Assembly (NCBI RefSeq): GCF_014268495.2
Contig: NZ_CP077087.1
Span: forward strand, 3,351,501 to 3,415,500
DNA: 64,000 nucleotides
Reading direction: 5' to 3'
DNA from: Pseudomonas monsensis
Lineage (GTDB): Bacteria; Pseudomonadota; Gammaproteobacteria; Pseudomonadales; Pseudomonadaceae
This document shows positions 8,524-17,225 of the stretch, piece after piece (position 1 is the first letter of the stretch; every line of letters starts with the position of its first letter). The notes under the pieces were generated by a model that made no database searches, had not been told where the DNA came from, and saw only the letters and a program-made list of their open reading frames with translations. The translations under genes and the position numbers were made by a program.

Positions 8524-9930
8524 ATGCCGGCGTGGCGCACTATCAGTTTGTGGATGGATCAACTCGACGAGCCGCTCATGGCGCGGCCAGCGCTGGAGCA
8601 GGATCTGGATGTCGACGTGGCGATCATTGGCGCCGGGTACACCGGGTTATGGACGGCGTACTACCTGAAGAAACTCGCCCCCGGCCTGGACATCGCCATT
8701 ATCGAGGCACAAACCGCCGGTTTCGGCGCGTCCGGGCGCAATGGCGGCTGGCTGATGGGCAATATGCTGGGCGAGGATCGCTTGCTTGCCGGTTTGTCGC
8801 CGCAACAGCGTCGCGCCTCGTTCGATCTGCTGCACTGCATCCCCGATGAAGTGGAGATCGTCCTCGAACGCGAAGGTATTCACTGCGATTATCGCAAGGG
8901 CGGCGTGTTGTATTGCGCGGCACGCTATCCCGAGCAGGAAGCCACTCTGCGCGACTACCTGACCAAACTGCACAGCCAGGGCCTGACAGACGACGACTAC
9001 CGCTGGCTCAGCCCTGAACAACTGGCACAACAGATTCGCGTGGCCAAACCGTACGGCGGCATCTTTGCGCCGCACGTAGCGACCATCCACCCGGCGAAGC
9101 TGGTGCGTGGCCTGGCGCGGACGGTTCAGGGCATGGGCGTGAAGATCTACGAAAACAGTCCGGTCACCCATTGGCAGTCGGGCAGCTTGCGCACGGCCAA
9201 GGCCAGTGTGCGCAGTCGCTGGATTGTGCCGGCGGTGGAGGGGTATTCGGTGACCTTGCCGCCCTTGGGGCGCTACCAGTTGCCGGTGCAAAGCCTGATC
9301 GTCGCCACCGAACCATTGTCTGCGGCCACCTGGGACGAGATCGGGCTCAATCGCGGCCAGGCCTTCAGTGAATTCAGCCGTCAGGTCACCTACGGCCAGC
9401 GCAGTGCCGACAATCGCCTGATCTTCGGCGCTCGTGGCGGCTATCAGTTCGCCGGCAAGTTGCGCCACAACTTCGATCTGACCCGCGATGAAGTCGAACT
9501 GCGCCGCTATCTGTTCGGTGAACTGTTCCCGCAGTTGAAAAACGTGCAGATCACTCACGCCTGGGGCGGCAATCTCGGCATGTCCCGGCATTTCAAGCCG
9601 CACATGCTCTGCGACCGCGCCAACGGGATCGCGCTGTCGGGCGGTTACGGCGGCGAGGGCGTCGGCGCCAGCAATCTCGGTGGCCGTACGCTGGCGGACC
9701 TGATTCTCGAGCGCGACACCGAATTGACGCAGCAACCCTGGGTGTTGCCGGACGGCGGCATTCACGCCCTGCGCGCCTGGGAACCGGAGCCGTGCCGCTG
9801 GCTCGGTTACAACGCCATCATCAAAAGCTTTGTCCATGAGGACCAGACCCTGGCCAACCCGGCGACCGCGCCCTGGCGGCGCAAACTCGCCAGTCGGGTG
9901 GCTGGCTTCATGGAAGGTTTCATGCACTAA
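8524..9930 (+). CDS. FAD-dependent amine oxidoreductase (DAO family, PuuB/OrdL-like)
   Basis: A 468-residue flavoprotein of the D-amino acid oxidase (DAO) fold. The dinucleotide-binding motif DVAIIGAGYTGLWTAYYL lies at 31-48, followed by GFGASGRNGGWLMGN, typical of gamma-glutamylputrescine oxidase-like enzymes. The C-terminal flavin motif is GIALSGGYGGEGVGASNLGG. Such enzymes deaminate or oxidise amine substrates in the cytosol. The start is set at ATG 8524, six bases after GGAG (8514-8517); the frame also allows GTG at 8509. A small cupin gene and a polyamine-binding protein follow at 30- and 55-base gaps, so amine or polyamine catabolism is likely. The exact substrate is not evident from sequence. 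Confidence 0.85.
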   Translation: MPAWRTISLWMDQLDEPLMARPALEQDLDVDVAIIGAGYTGLWTAYYLKKLAPGLDIAIIEAQTAGFGASGRNGGWLMGNMLGEDRLLAGLSPQQRRASFDLLHCIPDEVEIVLEREGIHCDYRKGGVLYCAARYPEQEATLRDYLTKLHSQGLTDDDYRWLSPEQLAQQIRVAKPYGGIFAPHVATIHPAKLVRGLARTVQGMGVKIYENSPVTHWQSGSLRTAKASVRSRWIVPAVEGYSVTLPPLGRYQLPVQSLIVATEPLSAATWDEIGLNRGQAFSEFSRQVTYGQRSADNRLIFGARGGYQFAGKLRHNFDLTRDEVELRRYLFGELFPQLKNVQITHAWGGNLGMSRHFKPHMLCDRANGIALSGGYGGEGVGASNLGGRTLADLILERDTELTQQPWVLPDGGIHALRAWEPEPCRWLGYNAIIKSFVHEDQTLANPATAPWRRKLASRVAGFMEGFMH

Positions 9931-9960
9931 ACGCCGTTCTATTCAACAGCAGGTCAGACC

Positions 9961-10305
9961 ATGAGCATTACGCAGTTCAAGAACACCGCCACATTGCAGC
10001 TGGACGAATCCAACCCGGTGGCCGTGCCGCTGGGCGAGCCGGTCGCCATTGCGTCGACCACCAGTGTCGAGCGCGACGATGGCGTCGAAACCGGCGTCTG
10101 GGCGTGCACCCCCGGGCGCTGGCGCCGGCAGATCACCGCCCAGGAGTTTTGCCATTTCATTTCCGGCCGTTGCACTTTCACCCCGGACGGTGGCGGCGAA
10201 ACCCTGCACATACAAGGTGGCGACGCACTGATGTTGCCGGCCAACACGCTCGGTGTCTGGGATATCCAGGAGACCGTGCGCAAGACCTATGTCCTGATTT
10301 TCTGA
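9961..10305 (+). CDS. Cupin domain protein (EutQ/DUF861-like)
   Basis: A 114-residue single cupin. The conserved blocks are VWACTPGRWRRQITAQEFCHFISGRCTFTPDGG and GGDALMLPANTLGVWDIQETVRKTYVLI, close to the cupin_3 (DUF861) pattern found beside amine-utilisation and FAD oxidase genes. The typical metal-binding histidines are largely absent, so it may be a binding rather than a catalytic cupin. It lies 30 bases after the oxidase and 55 bases before the polyamine-binding protein gene, in one probable transcription unit. No signal peptide is seen. Its role is unknown; ligand binding or stabilisation of an aminated intermediate is only inferred. Confidence 0.75.
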   Translation: MSITQFKNTATLQLDESNPVAVPLGEPVAIASTTSVERDDGVETGVWACTPGRWRRQITAQEFCHFISGRCTFTPDGGGETLHIQGGDALMLPANTLGVWDIQETVRKTYVLIF

Positions 10306-10360
10306 TTGTTTGATCCTTTGATTGCCTGCCAACAAAAAAAGCCCCTACAGGAATCGACCC

Positions 10361-11446
10361 ATGATCCAGAAAACCCTCGCACTGGCGCCGCTGTTGCTGG
10401 CCGCCTCCATCAGTCACGCGGCCGAAACGGTCAAGGTATACAACTGGTCCGACTACATCGCGCCGGACACCACCAAGCATTTCGAGAAGGAAACCGGTGT
10501 CGGCGTCACCTATGACGTCTACGACAGCAACGAAACCCTCGACGGCAAACTGATGACCGGTAAATCCGGTTACGACGTGGTGTTTCCCTCCAACCACTTC
10601 ATGGCGCGGCAGATTCAGGGCGGGGCGCTGAAAAAACTCGACAAGAGCCAGTTGCCGAACTGGAAGAACCTCAATCCGGTGCTGCTCAAAGCGTTGCAGA
10701 CCAACGACCCGAACAATGAGCACGGCTTCCCGTATCTGTGGGGCAGCACCGGCATCGGTTACAACATCGCCAAGGTCAAAGCGGTACTGGGCGACAACGC
10801 GCCGGTGGATTCCTGGGATCTGATTTTCAAGCCCGAGTACATGGAAAAACTGCAGAAATGCGGGGTGGCCATCCTCGACAACGGCCCGGAACTACTGCCG
10901 GCGGCGCTCAATTACCTCGGGTTGCCGCCACACAGCAAGAACCCCGAAGACTACAAAAAGGCCGAAGCGCTGCTGATGAAAGTGCGACCGTATGTCAGTT
11001 ACTTCCATTCCTCGAAGTACACCAGCGACCTGGCCAACGGCGACATTTGTGTCGCGGTGGGTTTCTCCGGCGACATCCTGCAAGCGGAAAACCGCGCCAG
11101 GGAAGCGAAAAACGGCATCGAGATCGGCTACGCGATTCCCAAGGAGGGCGCGGCGATCTGGTTCGACATGGTTGCCATGCCTGCCGACGCGCCGGACGAG
11201 AAGGCCGGCTATGCGTTCATGAACTACCTGCTGCGGCCGGACGTCATGGCCGGCATCAGCAATTACGTGCATTACGCCAACGGTAACGAACAGGCCGACA
11301 GCCTGATCGACCCGGCGATCAAAAATGACACCAAGGTCTATCCGAGCCCGGAGATGATGGGCAAGCTGTTTGCGCTGGAGGCGATGCCGCTCAACATCGA
11401 CCGAATCCGTACCCGTGTCTGGAACAAAATCCGCACCGGCAGCTGA
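10361..11446 (+). CDS. Polyamine ABC transporter periplasmic binding protein (PotF/SpuD-like)
   Basis: A 361-residue solute-binding protein that captures putrescine or related polyamines in the periplasm. A Sec signal peptide (residues 1-20, ending SISHA-AE) is followed by the family signature VKVYNWSDYIAPD and by YDVVFPSNHFMARQI, AVGFSGDILQAENRA and YAIPKEGAAIWFDMVAMPADAP, all typical of PotF. The start is ATG 10361 with AGGA eight bases before it; a 13-residue upstream extension of the frame is unlikely. No permease or ATPase gene is adjacent, so it must use a transporter encoded elsewhere or act in sensing. It is the last gene of the probable AraC-oxidase-cupin unit and is followed by a REPIN. 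Confidence 0.88.
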   Translation: MIQKTLALAPLLLAASISHAAETVKVYNWSDYIAPDTTKHFEKETGVGVTYDVYDSNETLDGKLMTGKSGYDVVFPSNHFMARQIQGGALKKLDKSQLPNWKNLNPVLLKALQTNDPNNEHGFPYLWGSTGIGYNIAKVKAVLGDNAPVDSWDLIFKPEYMEKLQKCGVAILDNGPELLPAALNYLGLPPHSKNPEDYKKAEALLMKVRPYVSYFHSSKYTSDLANGDICVAVGFSGDILQAENRAREAKNGIEIGYAIPKEGAAIWFDMVAMPADAPDEKAGYAFMNYLLRPDVMAGISNYVHYANGNEQADSLIDPAIKNDTKVYPSPEMMGKLFALEAMPLNIDRIRTRVWNKIRTGS

Positions 11447-11461
11447 TATTCTTGCGTCTAC

Positions 11462-11565
11462 AAATCCCTGTGGGGGCGGGCTTGCTCGCGAAAGCGGTGT
11501 GTCATTCGACGGCAATGTTGACTGATCCGATGCCTTCGCGAGCAAGCCCGCTTCCACAGGGATTT
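11462..11565. repeat. REPIN (paired inverted REP sequences)
   Basis: The arm AATCCCTGTGGGGGCGGGCT (with CTTGCTCGCGAAAGCGG) faces CCTTCGCGAGCAAGCCCGCT (with TCCACAGGGATTT), about 35 bases apart. This is the standard Pseudomonas REP doublet. The gap 11447-11911 (465 bases) otherwise holds only the AT-rich aprA leader, with no gene visible. Confidence 0.9.
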
Positions 11566-11895
11566 CCAGTATTTGAACGATTGATATCAATGCGCTGGCA
11601 CGCACTAATAAAGTGCAGGAAAGTGAGACGCGGCTAACAAAAAACAACTTACCGATATTTAATATTTAAATAGAAAATCGTCTGACAATTAGGCGAAAGC
11701 ACATCGCTTAAAACATTCTTTCGACCCCGCACGCTTTGTTTACGGCAGTTTTTCGAAACAGCTTAATTTGATCTCAAAAAAATGCTTTACGACAGATTTC
11801 AAATTGTGTCAGGTTTCTTACGCCTTCATTGGGCGAGTGATAGGACGATCTCGCCAGAGATTGTCGCTATCGGACAAAAACTGTTCCATTGCTAA

Positions 11896-11904
11896 ACAAG
11901 GAAG
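11896..11904 (+). promoter_or_regulatory. Ribosome binding site of aprA with candidate RsmA/CsrA site
   Basis: ACAAGGAAG carries the Shine-Dalgarno AAGGA, with about eight bases before the aprA ATG, and the A-N-GGA core bound by RsmA/RsmE. Gac/Rsm control of aprA is known in fluorescent pseudomonads; here it is inferred from this one motif. Confidence 0.4.
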
Positions 11905-11911
11905 TGTGTTT

Positions 11912-13375
11912 ATGTCGAAAGTAAAAGCTAACGCTATTGATACCACCGCAGACACATTTGTGCCTGTCGGCGCCGTGCAGTCTCTGGCTGCCACCAGCTC
12001 CGCCTGGAACCAGATCAATAGCTTCAGCCATCAGTACGACCGTGGCGGTAATCTCACGGTCAATGGCAAACCCTCCTTCTCGGTGGATCAAGCCGCTACC
12101 CAACTGTTGCGGGACGGTGCTTCCTGGCACGACCTCAACAACAGCGGCAAGATCGAACTGACCTACACCTTTCTGACGGCCAAAACCGCCAACTTCAGCG
12201 GTCTGGGCGTCACCGGTTTCAGTCAGTTCAGCGCCCTGCAGAAAGCCCAGGCCGTGCTCGCCATGCAATCCTGGGCGGATGTTGCCAACGTGACATTCAC
12301 CGAAGCTGCCCGTGGTGGCGACGGTCACATGACCTTCGGTAACTACAGCGGCGGCCAGGACGGTGCAGCAGCGTTTGCCTTCCTGCCAGGCACCGAGCCA
12401 GGCTATGACGGTCAGTCCTGGTACCTGACCGGCAGTGGCTACGACGTTAACAAGACACCGGGCCTGAACAATTACGGGCGTCAGACCCTGACGCACGAAA
12501 TCGGCCACACCCTGGGCCTGTCTCACCCTGGCGACTATAACGCCGGCGAAGGCAACCCGACTTACAAGGATGCTTCCTACGGGCAAGACACCCGCGGTTA
12601 CAGCCTTATGAGTTACTGGAGTGAAAGCAACACCAATCAGAACTTCAGCAAGGGCGGGGTAGAAGCCTACGCGTCCGGCCCGCTGATGGACGACATCGCG
12701 GCGATTCAGAAGCTCTACGGTGCCAACACCACCACCCGTACCGGTGACACCACCTACGGTTTCAACTCCAACACCGGTCGCGACTTCCTCAGTGCTTCGT
12801 CGTCGAGCGACAAACTCGTGTTCTCGGTATGGGACGCGGGCGGCAAGGACACCCTGGACTTCTCCGGGTTCACCCAGAACCAGAAGATCAACCTCAATGA
12901 TGCCTCGTTCTCCGACGTTGGCGGCATGGTGGGTAACGTGTCCATCGCCAAGGGCGCGATCATCGAGAACGCCATCGGCGGTTCGGGCAACGACCTGCTG
13001 ATCGGCAACAGCGTGGCCAACGAGCTCAAGGGCGGTGCCGGCAACGACATCCTCTACGGGGCTGGCGGTGCCGACAAGCTGTGGGGCGGCGCGGGTTCGG
13101 ACACCTTCGTGTTCGCGGCCAGCTCCGACTCCAAGCCGGGTGCGATTGATCAGATCCTCGACTTCGTCAGCGGTCTGGACAAAATCGACCTGACCGGCAT
13201 CACCAACGGCGCCGGCCTTCACTTCGTCAGCGCCTTCACCGGTGCGGCGGGCGATGCCGTGTTGACCTCGTCGGGCGGCAACAGCCTGCTGTCGGTGGAC
13301 TTCTCCGGGCACGGCGTGGCCGACTTCCAGGTCAGCACCGTGGGCCAGGCAGCGACCAGCGACATCGTGGCGTGA
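11912..13375 (+). CDS. aprA: Serralysin-type alkaline metalloprotease AprA/AprX
   Basis: A 487-residue secreted zinc protease (M10B), the main exoprotease of fluorescent pseudomonads and known for milk casein degradation. It has the zinc motif HEIGHTLGLSH (His195, Glu196, His199, His205) and the Met-turn SLMSYW (Met233). Calcium-binding RTX nonapeptides follow (GGSGNDLLIG, GGAGNDILYGAGGADKLWGG, about 350-390). The C-terminus ends SDIVA, the uncleaved type I secretion signal. There is no N-terminal signal peptide; a short propeptide is expected. The start is ATG 11912 behind AAGGA; the frame extends 48 codons upstream with no ribosome site. The inhibitor and ABC exporter genes follow directly, so export by AprDEF is almost certain. 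It is followed by its own terminator. Confidence 0.96.
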   Translation: MSKVKANAIDTTADTFVPVGAVQSLAATSSAWNQINSFSHQYDRGGNLTVNGKPSFSVDQAATQLLRDGASWHDLNNSGKIELTYTFLTAKTANFSGLGVTGFSQFSALQKAQAVLAMQSWADVANVTFTEAARGGDGHMTFGNYSGGQDGAAAFAFLPGTEPGYDGQSWYLTGSGYDVNKTPGLNNYGRQTLTHEIGHTLGLSHPGDYNAGEGNPTYKDASYGQDTRGYSLMSYWSESNTNQNFSKGGVEAYASGPLMDDIAAIQKLYGANTTTRTGDTTYGFNSNTGRDFLSASSSSDKLVFSVWDAGGKDTLDFSGFTQNQKINLNDASFSDVGGMVGNVSIAKGAIIENAIGGSGNDLLIGNSVANELKGGAGNDILYGAGGADKLWGGAGSDTFVFAASSDSKPGAIDQILDFVSGLDKIDLTGITNGAGLHFVSAFTGAAGDAVLTSSGGNSLLSVDFSGHGVADFQVSTVGQAATSDIVA

Positions 13376-13385
13376 TGTAACAGGG

Positions 13386-13415
13386 AAAGCGGCGCGTCAT
13401 GCGCCGCTTTCTTTA
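13386..13415 (+). terminator. Intrinsic terminator after aprA
   Basis: A perfect stem AAAGCGGCGC (13386-13395) / GCGCCGCTTT (13401-13410) is followed by a T-rich tail. It probably attenuates transcription between the abundantly expressed aprA and the downstream inhibitor and secretion genes. Confidence 0.75.
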
Positions 13416-13467
13416 CTTGCATCGGTTGGATCTGTAGGCAAGGCTACGCGCCGGAGCGAATATTCCC

Positions 13468-13890
13468 ATGATCAGTAAAGCTTTTACCTACAAGGCAGTG
13501 GCGTGGCTTTCCGCGGCGTTCATCATGATTTCTGGAGAAACAAGTATGGCAAGCAGCCTCAGACTCGAAGATCCCTCGGTATTTGCCGGGCAATGGCAGG
13601 CGACGCTGACGGCGCGCGAAGATGCGCCGCAGGCGCAGACCCTGCAGGACAAACCCTCGAACACGTGCGTCATCGAGCTGGAGGCCAATCAGACCCTGGG
13701 CAAAGGTGCCGACTGCCTGGGCGCATGGCTTGAGCAAACACCCATCGGCTGGTTTCCCGAGCCCGATGGCCTGTCGGTCACCGGTAAGGAAGGCTCAAGA
13801 ATCCAGTTTTTCAGCCGACAACGTGATGGGCTTTATCTGACGACTTTGAAATCAGGCTTGGTGATTACACTTGAGCGCTCGGCGCAATAG
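13468..13890 (+). CDS. aprI: Periplasmic inhibitor of the alkaline protease
   Basis: A 140-residue Inh/AprI-family protease inhibitor. A signal peptide (about 1-28, ending TSMA) leads to the mature start SSLRLEDPSVFAGQWQATL. The protein forms a small beta-barrel whose N-terminus plugs the serralysin active site. Two cysteines (SNTCVIEL and ADCLGAW) can form the disulfide known for the family, and the ending LVITLER is typical. It protects periplasmic proteins from stray AprA. It lies 92 bases after aprA with a terminator between and is followed by a 211-base gap before aprD in which no gene is visible. The start is the first ATG of the frame; Met27 (13546) would remove the signal and is rejected. 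Confidence 0.9.
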   Translation: MISKAFTYKAVAWLSAAFIMISGETSMASSLRLEDPSVFAGQWQATLTAREDAPQAQTLQDKPSNTCVIELEANQTLGKGADCLGAWLEQTPIGWFPEPDGLSVTGKEGSRIQFFSRQRDGLYLTTLKSGLVITLERSAQ

Positions 13891-14101
13891 TCTTGATCAG
13901 GCAGCGCATGAAAGGGTTTTAATATAAAGCGTCAATGAAAGGTTATAAGCCGCGATGTTCATGGCAGCTGCGCCGCATTAAATAGCGCTAGTTGTTATGA
14001 AAGTGTAAGCGGCCACCGGCAAAGAAAGCGCCGACTGTGTGCGGTTAATTAATTTGAAGTCTCGTCAAAGACTGGCGAGAGATATCTCTCAGGAATAATC
14101 A

Positions 14102-15877
14102 ATGAAGATGGCGAAGGCCCCAGCCACCGCTCCCCTCATCAAGGCATTGGGTGACTATAAAAGCATTCTGATCAGCGTCGGTTGCTTTACCGCACTGATT
14201 AACGTGCTGATGCTGGTGCCCTCCATTTATATGCTTCAGGTGTATGACCGGGTACTGTCGTCGCAGAACGAAACCACCCTGGCGATGCTGTCGCTGATGG
14301 TCGTTGGTTTCTTTGCCTTTATCGGCCTGCTCGAGGTAATCCGCAGCTTCATCGTCATCCGCATCGGTAGCCAACTGGAGCGCCGTTTCAACCTGCGGGT
14401 CTATCAGGCCGCGTTCGAGCGCAACCTGTTCAAGGGCGAGGGCAATGCCGGGCAGTCGCTGGGCGACCTGACCCACATCCGCCAGTTCGTCACCGGGCCG
14501 GCGCTGTTTGCGTTTTTCGACGCGCCGTGGTTCCCGGTCTATCTGTTCGTGATTTACCTGTTCAACGTCTGGCTCGGCGTCCTCGCCACGGCGGGCGCGC
14601 TGCTGCTGATCGCGCTGGCGTGCCTCAACGAATACATGACCAAAAAGCCGTTGGGCGATGCCGCCGGTTTTTCGCAGAAATCCAGTCAACTGGCGACCAG
14701 TCATTTGCATAACGCCGAAACCATTCAGGCGATGGGCATGCTTGGTTCGCTGCGCAAGCGCTGGTTCCAGGTGCACTCGCGTTTCCTCGGCCTGCAGAAT
14801 CAGGCCAGTGACACCGGGGCAGTGATCAGCTCGATGAGTAAAACCCTGCGCCTGTGCCTGCAATCGCTGGTGCTGGGGCTGGGTGCGTTGCTGGTGATCA
14901 AGGGCGACATGACCGCCGGGATGATGATCGCCGGTTCCATTCTGATGGGCCGCGTTCTGAGCCCGATCGACCAGTTGATCGCCGTGTGGAAACAGTGGAG
15001 CGGGGCGAAGCTGGCGTATCGCCGTCTCGACGCCTTGCTGCAAGCGTTTCCACCGAGCGACGAAGCGATGGCGTTGCCGGCGCCGAAAGGGCAGATCACC
15101 TTCGAGCAAGTCAGCGCGGGCCCACCGGGGCAACGTGCAGCGACCTTGCACATGGTCAATTTCCATCTGGGTGCCGGTGAAGTGCTGGGTGTGCTCGGGG
15201 CTTCCGGCTCCGGCAAGTCGACGCTGGCCCGAGTCCTCGTCGGCGTGTGGCCGACCCTCGGCGGCATCGTGCGCCTGGACGGCGCCGACATCCATCGCTG
15301 GAACCGCGACCAGCTCGGTCCGTACATCGGCTACCTGCCGCAGGACATCGAACTGTTCAGCGGCAGCATCGCCGAGAACATTGCGCGGTTCAGCGAGGCC
15401 GACCCGCAGAAAGTGGTGGCGGCCGCACAACAGGCCGGCGTCCACGAGATGATCCTGCGTCTGCCGCAGGGCTACGACACACAACTGGGCGAGGACGGCA
15501 GCGGTCTGTCCGGCGGCCAGAAGCAGCGCGTGGCCCTGGCCCGCGCGATGTACGGCACGCCGAGTCTGGTGGTGCTGGACGAACCGAACTCCAACCTCGA
15601 CACCGTCGGCGAAGCCGCCCTGGCCAGCGCCATCGCCCAGCTCAAGGCCCAGGGCACCACGGTGGTGCTGGTGACGCACCGTTCTTCGGTGCTGGCTCAG
15701 GCCGACAAGTTGCTGGTACTCAACGAGGGTCGTTTGCAGGCCTTCGGTCAGAGTCAGGAAGTGCTCAAGGCGCTGTCCGGCCAGCAGGAGCAACAACGTG
15801 AGAAAGCTGCACAAGCACCGGGCGGGCTCAGCATGAGCCGGCAGTACCAGCCCTCGACAAGGAATTCGGGTGTATGA
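14102..15877 (+). CDS. aprD: Type I secretion ABC transporter AprD
   Basis: A 591-residue inner-membrane ABC exporter (permease fused to ATPase). Membrane segments fill residues about 20-310 (first segment ILISVGCFTALINVLMLVPS). The ATPase follows with Walker A GASGSGKST near 366-374, the signature LSGGQKQR near 470, Walker B VVLDEPNSNLD near 490 and the H-loop VTHR. It drives one-step export of AprA and, by context, both lipases through AprE and AprF. The length fits AprD/PrtD/HasD. The preceding gap holds no gene but may hold a promoter. The gene overlaps aprE by four bases (ATGA), so translation is coupled. Confidence 0.95.
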   Translation: MKMAKAPATAPLIKALGDYKSILISVGCFTALINVLMLVPSIYMLQVYDRVLSSQNETTLAMLSLMVVGFFAFIGLLEVIRSFIVIRIGSQLERRFNLRVYQAAFERNLFKGEGNAGQSLGDLTHIRQFVTGPALFAFFDAPWFPVYLFVIYLFNVWLGVLATAGALLLIALACLNEYMTKKPLGDAAGFSQKSSQLATSHLHNAETIQAMGMLGSLRKRWFQVHSRFLGLQNQASDTGAVISSMSKTLRLCLQSLVLGLGALLVIKGDMTAGMMIAGSILMGRVLSPIDQLIAVWKQWSGAKLAYRRLDALLQAFPPSDEAMALPAPKGQITFEQVSAGPPGQRAATLHMVNFHLGAGEVLGVLGASGSGKSTLARVLVGVWPTLGGIVRLDGADIHRWNRDQLGPYIGYLPQDIELFSGSIAENIARFSEADPQKVVAAAQQAGVHEMILRLPQGYDTQLGEDGSGLSGGQKQRVALARAMYGTPSLVVLDEPNSNLDTVGEAALASAIAQLKAQGTTVVLVTHRSSVLAQADKLLVLNEGRLQAFGQSQEVLKALSGQQEQQREKAAQAPGGLSMSRQYQPSTRNSGV

Positions 15878-17223
15878 GCAGCGCCAGCATGAACACTGAA
15901 AACGAAGCGAACATGGAACACGCCTACATCACTGAACGCCCGGAGCGCGACGCGAAGTTTTTCGCCCGCATGGGCTGGATTCTGGCCATCGTCGGCGCCG
16001 GCAGCTTCTTCACCTGGGCGGCATTGGCGCCGCTGGATCAGGGGATTCCGGTGCAGGGCACCGTGGTGGTGACAGGCAAACGCAAAGCCGTGCAGTCAAT
16101 GAGCAGCGGTGTGGTCAGCCGCATTCTGGTGCGCGAAGGCGAGATCGTGAAACAGGGGCAACCGCTGTTTCGTCTCGACCAGACCCAGGTTGCGGCTGAC
16201 GTGCAATCGCTGCAAGCGCAATACCGCATGGCCTGGGCCAGCCTGGCGCGTTGGCAGGCCGAGCGTGACAACCTCAAGCAGGTGACCTTTCCGGCCGAAC
16301 TGAGCAGTGATCCGGACCCGCGTCTGGCCCTGGTGCTCGAAGGCCAGCGTCAACTGTTCAGCAGCCGTCGCGAAGCGTTCTACCGCGAGCAGGCCGGGTT
16401 GCGCGCCAGCATCGAAGGCGCCACCGCGCAACTGGCCGGCATGCGCCGTGCGCGCACTGATCTCAATGCCCAGGCCGATTCGCTGCAGCAACAACTGAGC
16501 AACCTGCAGCCGCTGGCAGACAACGGCTACATCCCGCGCAACCGTTTGATGGAATATCAGCGTCAATTGTCGCAAGTGCAGCAGCAACTGGCAGAGAACA
16601 CCGGGGAAAGCGGCCGTGTGGAGCAGGGCATCCTCGAATCGCGGCTGAAACTGCAACAGCACGGCGAGGAATATCAGAAGGAAGTTCGCACGCAACTGGC
16701 CGATGCCCAGTTGAAAAGCGTCACGCTGTCCGAGCAACTGACCTCCGCCGGTTTCGACCTGCAACACAGCGAGATTGTCGCCACCGCCGATGGCGTGGCG
16801 GTCAACCTCGGTGTGCACACCGAAGGCGCCGTGGTCCGGCAGGGCGAAACCCTGCTGGAGATCGTACCCCAAGGCACCAGCCTGGAAGTGGAAGGGCACT
16901 TGCCGATCAACCTGATCGACAAGGTCGGCACGCATTTGCCGGTGGACATCCTGTTCACCGCGTTCAACCAGAGCAAAACCCCGCGGGTACCGGGTGAAGT
17001 CAGCCTGATTTCTGCCGACCAGATGATCGACGAGAAAACCGGCGTGCCGTACTACGTGTTGCGCAGCAGTGTCAGTGATCAGGCCATGGAAAAACTCAAC
17101 GGTCTGGTGATCAAGCCCGGCATGCCGGCAGAGATGTTCGTGCGTACCGGTGAACGTTCACTCCTCAACTATCTGTTCAAACCGCTGCTCGACCGGGCAG
17201 GCTCCGCGTTGACCGAGGAATAA
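15874..17223 (+). CDS. aprE: Type I secretion membrane fusion protein AprE (HlyD family)
   Basis: A 449-residue periplasmic adaptor. It has a short cytosolic N-terminus, one membrane anchor (residues about 31-51, MGWILAIVGAGSFFTWAALA), the lipoyl half GVVSRILVREGEIVKQGQPLFRLD and a long coiled-coil hairpin. The hairpin is rich in Gln and Leu (LQQQLSNLQPLADNGYIPRN in the middle). The second lipoyl half and beta-barrel follow with IVATADGVAVNLGVHTEGAVV and the C-terminal VIKPGMPAEMFVRTGERS. It bridges AprD to AprF. It overlaps aprD by four bases and is followed two bases later by aprF, so the three exporter genes form a tight operon. A downstream in-frame Met (residue 6) could be the true start. 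Confidence 0.94.
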   Translation: MSSASMNTENEANMEHAYITERPERDAKFFARMGWILAIVGAGSFFTWAALAPLDQGIPVQGTVVVTGKRKAVQSMSSGVVSRILVREGEIVKQGQPLFRLDQTQVAADVQSLQAQYRMAWASLARWQAERDNLKQVTFPAELSSDPDPRLALVLEGQRQLFSSRREAFYREQAGLRASIEGATAQLAGMRRARTDLNAQADSLQQQLSNLQPLADNGYIPRNRLMEYQRQLSQVQQQLAENTGESGRVEQGILESRLKLQQHGEEYQKEVRTQLADAQLKSVTLSEQLTSAGFDLQHSEIVATADGVAVNLGVHTEGAVVRQGETLLEIVPQGTSLEVEGHLPINLIDKVGTHLPVDILFTAFNQSKTPRVPGEVSLISADQMIDEKTGVPYYVLRSSVSDQAMEKLNGLVIKPGMPAEMFVRTGERSLLNYLFKPLLDRAGSALTEE

Positions 17224-17225
17224 GG

